A stretch of DNA of 6,128 nt, taken from NCBI GenBank assembly GCA_021818565.1, contig JAKATV010000160.1, positions 1-6,128 on the forward strand, read 5' to 3'. Of this stretch, positions 4,375 to 6,128 are shown piece after piece. This stretch comes from Planctomycetota bacterium. GTDB taxonomy: Bacteria; Planctomycetota; Phycisphaerae; WQYP01. Within the stretch, counting starts at the first letter, position 1; each line of letters opens with the position of its first letter. Made by a program: the position numbers and the translations under genes. The notes below the pieces were generated by a model, which had not been told where the DNA came from, made no database searches, and saw only the letters and a program-made list of their open reading frames with translations.

Positions 4375-5895
4375 TTAGTTTTGCAGCCAGTTTCTTGTTT
4401 GTGCGTGCGTGAGCACCTCGCGCTGGTTGTATATTTTTTTCAGCAGGCTGGGATTCTCATAGTGCGGGCGAACGCGGCCGCTCCAACTGACTTCATAATC
4501 CCAATACACTCCAAAGTGAAACGCTTTTTTCGCATTCACCACGCCGCCAAATTCGCTCATGGCGATCAATTTATTAGGATAGTGCCTTCGGCAATTCTGC
4601 CACAGGTTGGTTAGCGGATCATTCGTATCGGTCGGATACTGATCCACGCCGACGATATCAACATATTTGTTCCCGGGATACCACGCCGCGGTGCCGGCCG
4701 TGGTATACACCCATATCAAATTATGGAGATGAAAGTGATGCGTAAAGCGATCATACATCAGCCGCCAAAGCTGCTTGAATGGTCCCGGCCCATGCGCTCC
4801 CCACCAGAACCACCCGCCCGATGCTTCATGCAAGGGCCGCCAGAGAATGGGAATACCGGCGCGATTAAATTTCTCGAGCTGCTTGGCAATAGCGTCCATA
4901 TTGCTGATCATCAGATGATAGTTTTTACTTTGTGGATGAGCCAGGACTTTAGCAATATTAAACTTCGTGGATTTGGTGTAAAAACCCGACCACCAATGGG
5001 ATTGGACAGTTTTCCCCTGGGCGTTGACATAATTGTGATCAATAAGTTCAGCCGGCGCATTCCAGTGCCATGAGACCGTCAGGATATACCCGTCCCGTGC
5101 ATCTCTGATAAGCTTCTGCACCTCATGATGCGGATTGGCACCGTGCTCCAGGCGCGTCGGCGAGTAATTAATGAGATCGCCCCCGATGATTGACGGAGAG
5201 TGGCCGGTTATCCGATGCACATAATTGGCATCCCCACGGGTGTATACGCCGGTCAACATGCGGCGGCCATACACCTCGACCAGATGGCTCATCAGAGATC
5301 GGGCCTGCGGCGTGGCATCCGGGTCACTTAGGTGAGCACTTGGTCGCATCGGCGGCGGCGGAGATTGCGCAGGCACAAACGTGATGGAATCGATACTGAA
5401 GTATCCCCATCCGCGGCCAATGGAGACGACATTCTTGCCCGTCTTAAGTTCCACCAGGCCGGCGTCGAAATTGGAAAAGTGGTTCGGTGATGTTGGAAAC
5501 ATGCTGGAATACTGGCTTCCGTTGATGGCCAGGACAAAGCCTTTGGGGCCGGGAGAACTGTAGCGAATGATCGCGTCATAAAGCCCGGATGCGGGAATGT
5601 GAAATATCATGATCAGCCGATTACCGGGTTTGTTAAATCCCGTGACGTAGGCGTCACCGGTGAATCCGGGGATGGTTTTTGCCACCTTTAAGCCCTTCAG
5701 TTTTCCGTGCTCCGCAAGTTGCGAAATAATCGGCCTGCCGGCCCGCACTGGTGATAACATCAGCGTCAACAGCAGCAACGCCGGCGCAATGAAAAACCAC
5801 CGCGTTGGTGTGCGGCCACAAGCGGTCACAACACCGCGATTCTGACAATGAGGGATCGGCCCCCAAACCTTGACTATTCGTTGACATATTTGCAT
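4375..5895 (-). CDS. Secreted beta-mannanase-like glycoside hydrolase (CBM35 + GH26)
   Basis: The 506-residue product has, in order: an N-terminal extension; a signal peptide (about residues 31-52, hydrophobic FFIAPALLLLTLMLSPV, probable cleavage after VRA); a CBM35-like beta-sandwich (about 55-175, with GFTGDAYVTGF, PASGLYDAIIRY and GWGYFSIDSITFV); a Pro-rich linker (178-185); and a GH26 catalytic TIM barrel (about 195-500). The GH26 landmarks are SWHWNAP (274-280), the acid/base E357 in LWRPLHEASGGWFWWG, the VGVDQYP strand and the nucleophile E448 in AMSEFGG. GH26 enzymes cleave beta-1,4-mannan with retention; CBM35 modules of such enzymes bind mannan. It would act outside the cytoplasm on plant or algal mannans. 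The frame opens at ATG 5895 right after an in-frame stop, with only a weak AAGAG upstream. A GTG at 5829 gives a more normal signal peptide and may be the true start. Other GH26 activities, such as xylanase or lichenase, cannot be excluded. Confidence 0.9.
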   Translation of the reverse strand: MQICQRIVKVWGPIPHCQNRGVVTACGRTPTRWFFIAPALLLLTLMLSPVRAGRPIISQLAEHGKLKGLKVAKTIPGFTGDAYVTGFNKPGNRLIMIFHIPASGLYDAIIRYSSPGPKGFVLAINGSQYSSMFPTSPNHFSNFDAGLVELKTGKNVVSIGRGWGYFSIDSITFVPAQSPPPPMRPSAHLSDPDATPQARSLMSHLVEVYGRRMLTGVYTRGDANYVHRITGHSPSIIGGDLINYSPTRLEHGANPHHEVQKLIRDARDGYILTVSWHWNAPAELIDHNYVNAQGKTVQSHWWSGFYTKSTKFNIAKVLAHPQSKNYHLMISNMDAIAKQLEKFNRAGIPILWRPLHEASGGWFWWGAHGPGPFKQLWRLMYDRFTHHFHLHNLIWVYTTAGTAAWYPGNKYVDIVGVDQYPTDTNDPLTNLWQNCRRHYPNKLIAMSEFGGVVNAKKAFHFGVYWDYEVSWSGRVRPHYENPSLLKKIYNQREVLTHAQTRNWLQN

Positions 5896-6077
5896 GTTTC
5901 ACTGCTCTTAATAAATAAACCCGACATCCTATTGCCCGCCCGGCAGATACATGTAGACCATATCATGCGACACGCTTGCCGCAAGTATGTAGAGCGCAAA
6001 ACTTTTTATCATGAACGCAAATCAGCGGCTTTATGCGTAAATTGCTTTTGTTGGCACACTTGAACTAAAATCCTCCC
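5896..6077. other. Divergent intergenic region between the mannanase and the right-edge gene
   Basis: This AT-richer stretch should hold the mannanase promoter (minus) and any promoter of the right-edge gene (plus). On the minus strand no convincing -35/-10 pair was found; a run resembling TTTATTTATTAA upstream of the ATG is the only AT-rich -10-like area. No RNA gene was seen. Confidence 0.4.
6042..6071 (+). promoter_or_regulatory. Weak promoter candidate for the right-edge gene
   Basis: TTGCTT (6042-6047), an 18-nt spacer and TAAAAT (6066-6071) resemble a sigma-70 promoter. Transcription would begin about 6078, at the A of the ATG, which would make the mRNA leaderless. This agrees with the absence of a ribosome binding site but rests on loose matches. 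Confidence 0.28.
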
Positions 6078-6128
6078 ATGATCGCACATGTTATTTCCAT
6101 GCTCAGCCACCCCACGTTTAACGGGGTA
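6078..6128 (+). CDS. Possible start of a gene cut by the right edge, function unknown
   Basis: From the ATG at 6078 a frame stays open for 17 codons to the window end: MIAHVISMLSHPTFNGV. There is no purine-rich ribosome binding site (the bases before it are AAAATCCTCCC), but a -10-like TAAAAT sits 6 nt upstream, so a leaderless mRNA is possible. Second ATG codons at 6089 (another frame) and 6099 (in frame) exist. The fragment is too short to assign to a family, and the frame may be open by chance. Confidence 0.3.
   Translation, partial: MIAHVISMLSHPTFNGV

Noticed and set aside
3811..4614. 267-codon plus-strand frame across the end of the permease and the mannanase 3' end
   Set aside because: It overlaps two well-supported genes in other frames and its product is Arg/His/Pro-rich with no domain, which is typical of a shadow frame in GC-rich DNA.
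5881..5886. Plus-strand TTGACA near the mannanase start as a promoter
   Set aside because: No -10 box lies at 16-18 nt downstream, and it falls inside the mannanase 5' coding region on the opposite strand.
6110..6126. Near-palindrome CCCCACGTTTAACGGGG at the right edge
   Set aside because: It would leave a loop of about one base if fully paired, lies inside the possible right-edge gene, and cannot be assessed without sequence beyond the window.
1..6128. CRISPR array, tRNA, rRNA or an intact insertion sequence
   Set aside because: No regularly spaced repeats, no cloverleaf or rRNA-like stretch, and no transposase reading frame were seen on either strand.

Overview
The window looks like a bacterial chromosome segment of moderately high GC. 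The mix of genes suggests a Planctomycetota relative, perhaps Phycisphaerae: an ECF-type sigma region 2 of the style abundant in that phylum, a secreted CBM35-GH26 mannanase, a YtrA-type GntR/ABC operon and a VapBC pair. This placement is inferred from protein style only; there is no rRNA or other marker gene here.

Layout, left to right. Bases 1-129 (minus) hold the first 43 codons of panB (ketopantoate hydroxymethyltransferase), running off the left edge. Bases 130-399 are intergenic, with a -10-like inverted repeat next to panB, an ECF-promoter-like motif near 272, and a short palindrome beside the vapC stop. Bases 400-1060 (minus) are a vapB-vapC type II toxin-antitoxin operon. Its promoter overlaps a perfect 11-bp inverted repeat at 1075-1106, the likely VapBC operator. 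Bases 1346-1717 (plus) encode an ECF sigma factor that keeps region 2 but has no region 4. The homology stops at a perfect 9-bp stem-loop (1689-1713) that looks like a dispersed mobile repeat, so the gene is probably broken.

A consensus sigma-70 promoter (1732-1760) then drives a tightly coupled three-gene operon on the plus strand: a YtrA-subfamily GntR repressor (1832-2245), an ABC ATPase (2242-2964) and a large polytopic membrane protein, presumably its permease (2957-4312). The reading frames overlap by 4 and 8 nt. The regulator probably controls its own operon, as in other YtrA systems, which often respond to cell-envelope stress or peptide antibiotics; the substrate cannot be read from this sequence.

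Convergent to it on the minus strand is a secreted beta-mannanase-like enzyme (4375-5895) with a signal peptide, a CBM35-like domain, a Pro-rich linker and a GH26 catalytic domain with both catalytic glutamates. The right edge (6078-6128, plus) may carry the first 17 codons of another gene, possibly leaderless.

No tRNA, rRNA, CRISPR array, intact insertion sequence or clearly new multi-gene system was seen. The points most worth a second look are the sigma fragment ending at the palindromic repeat, the duplicated TATGTCCGGAA promoter-like motif, the perfect operator of the toxin-antitoxin pair, and the leader hairpin in front of gntR.
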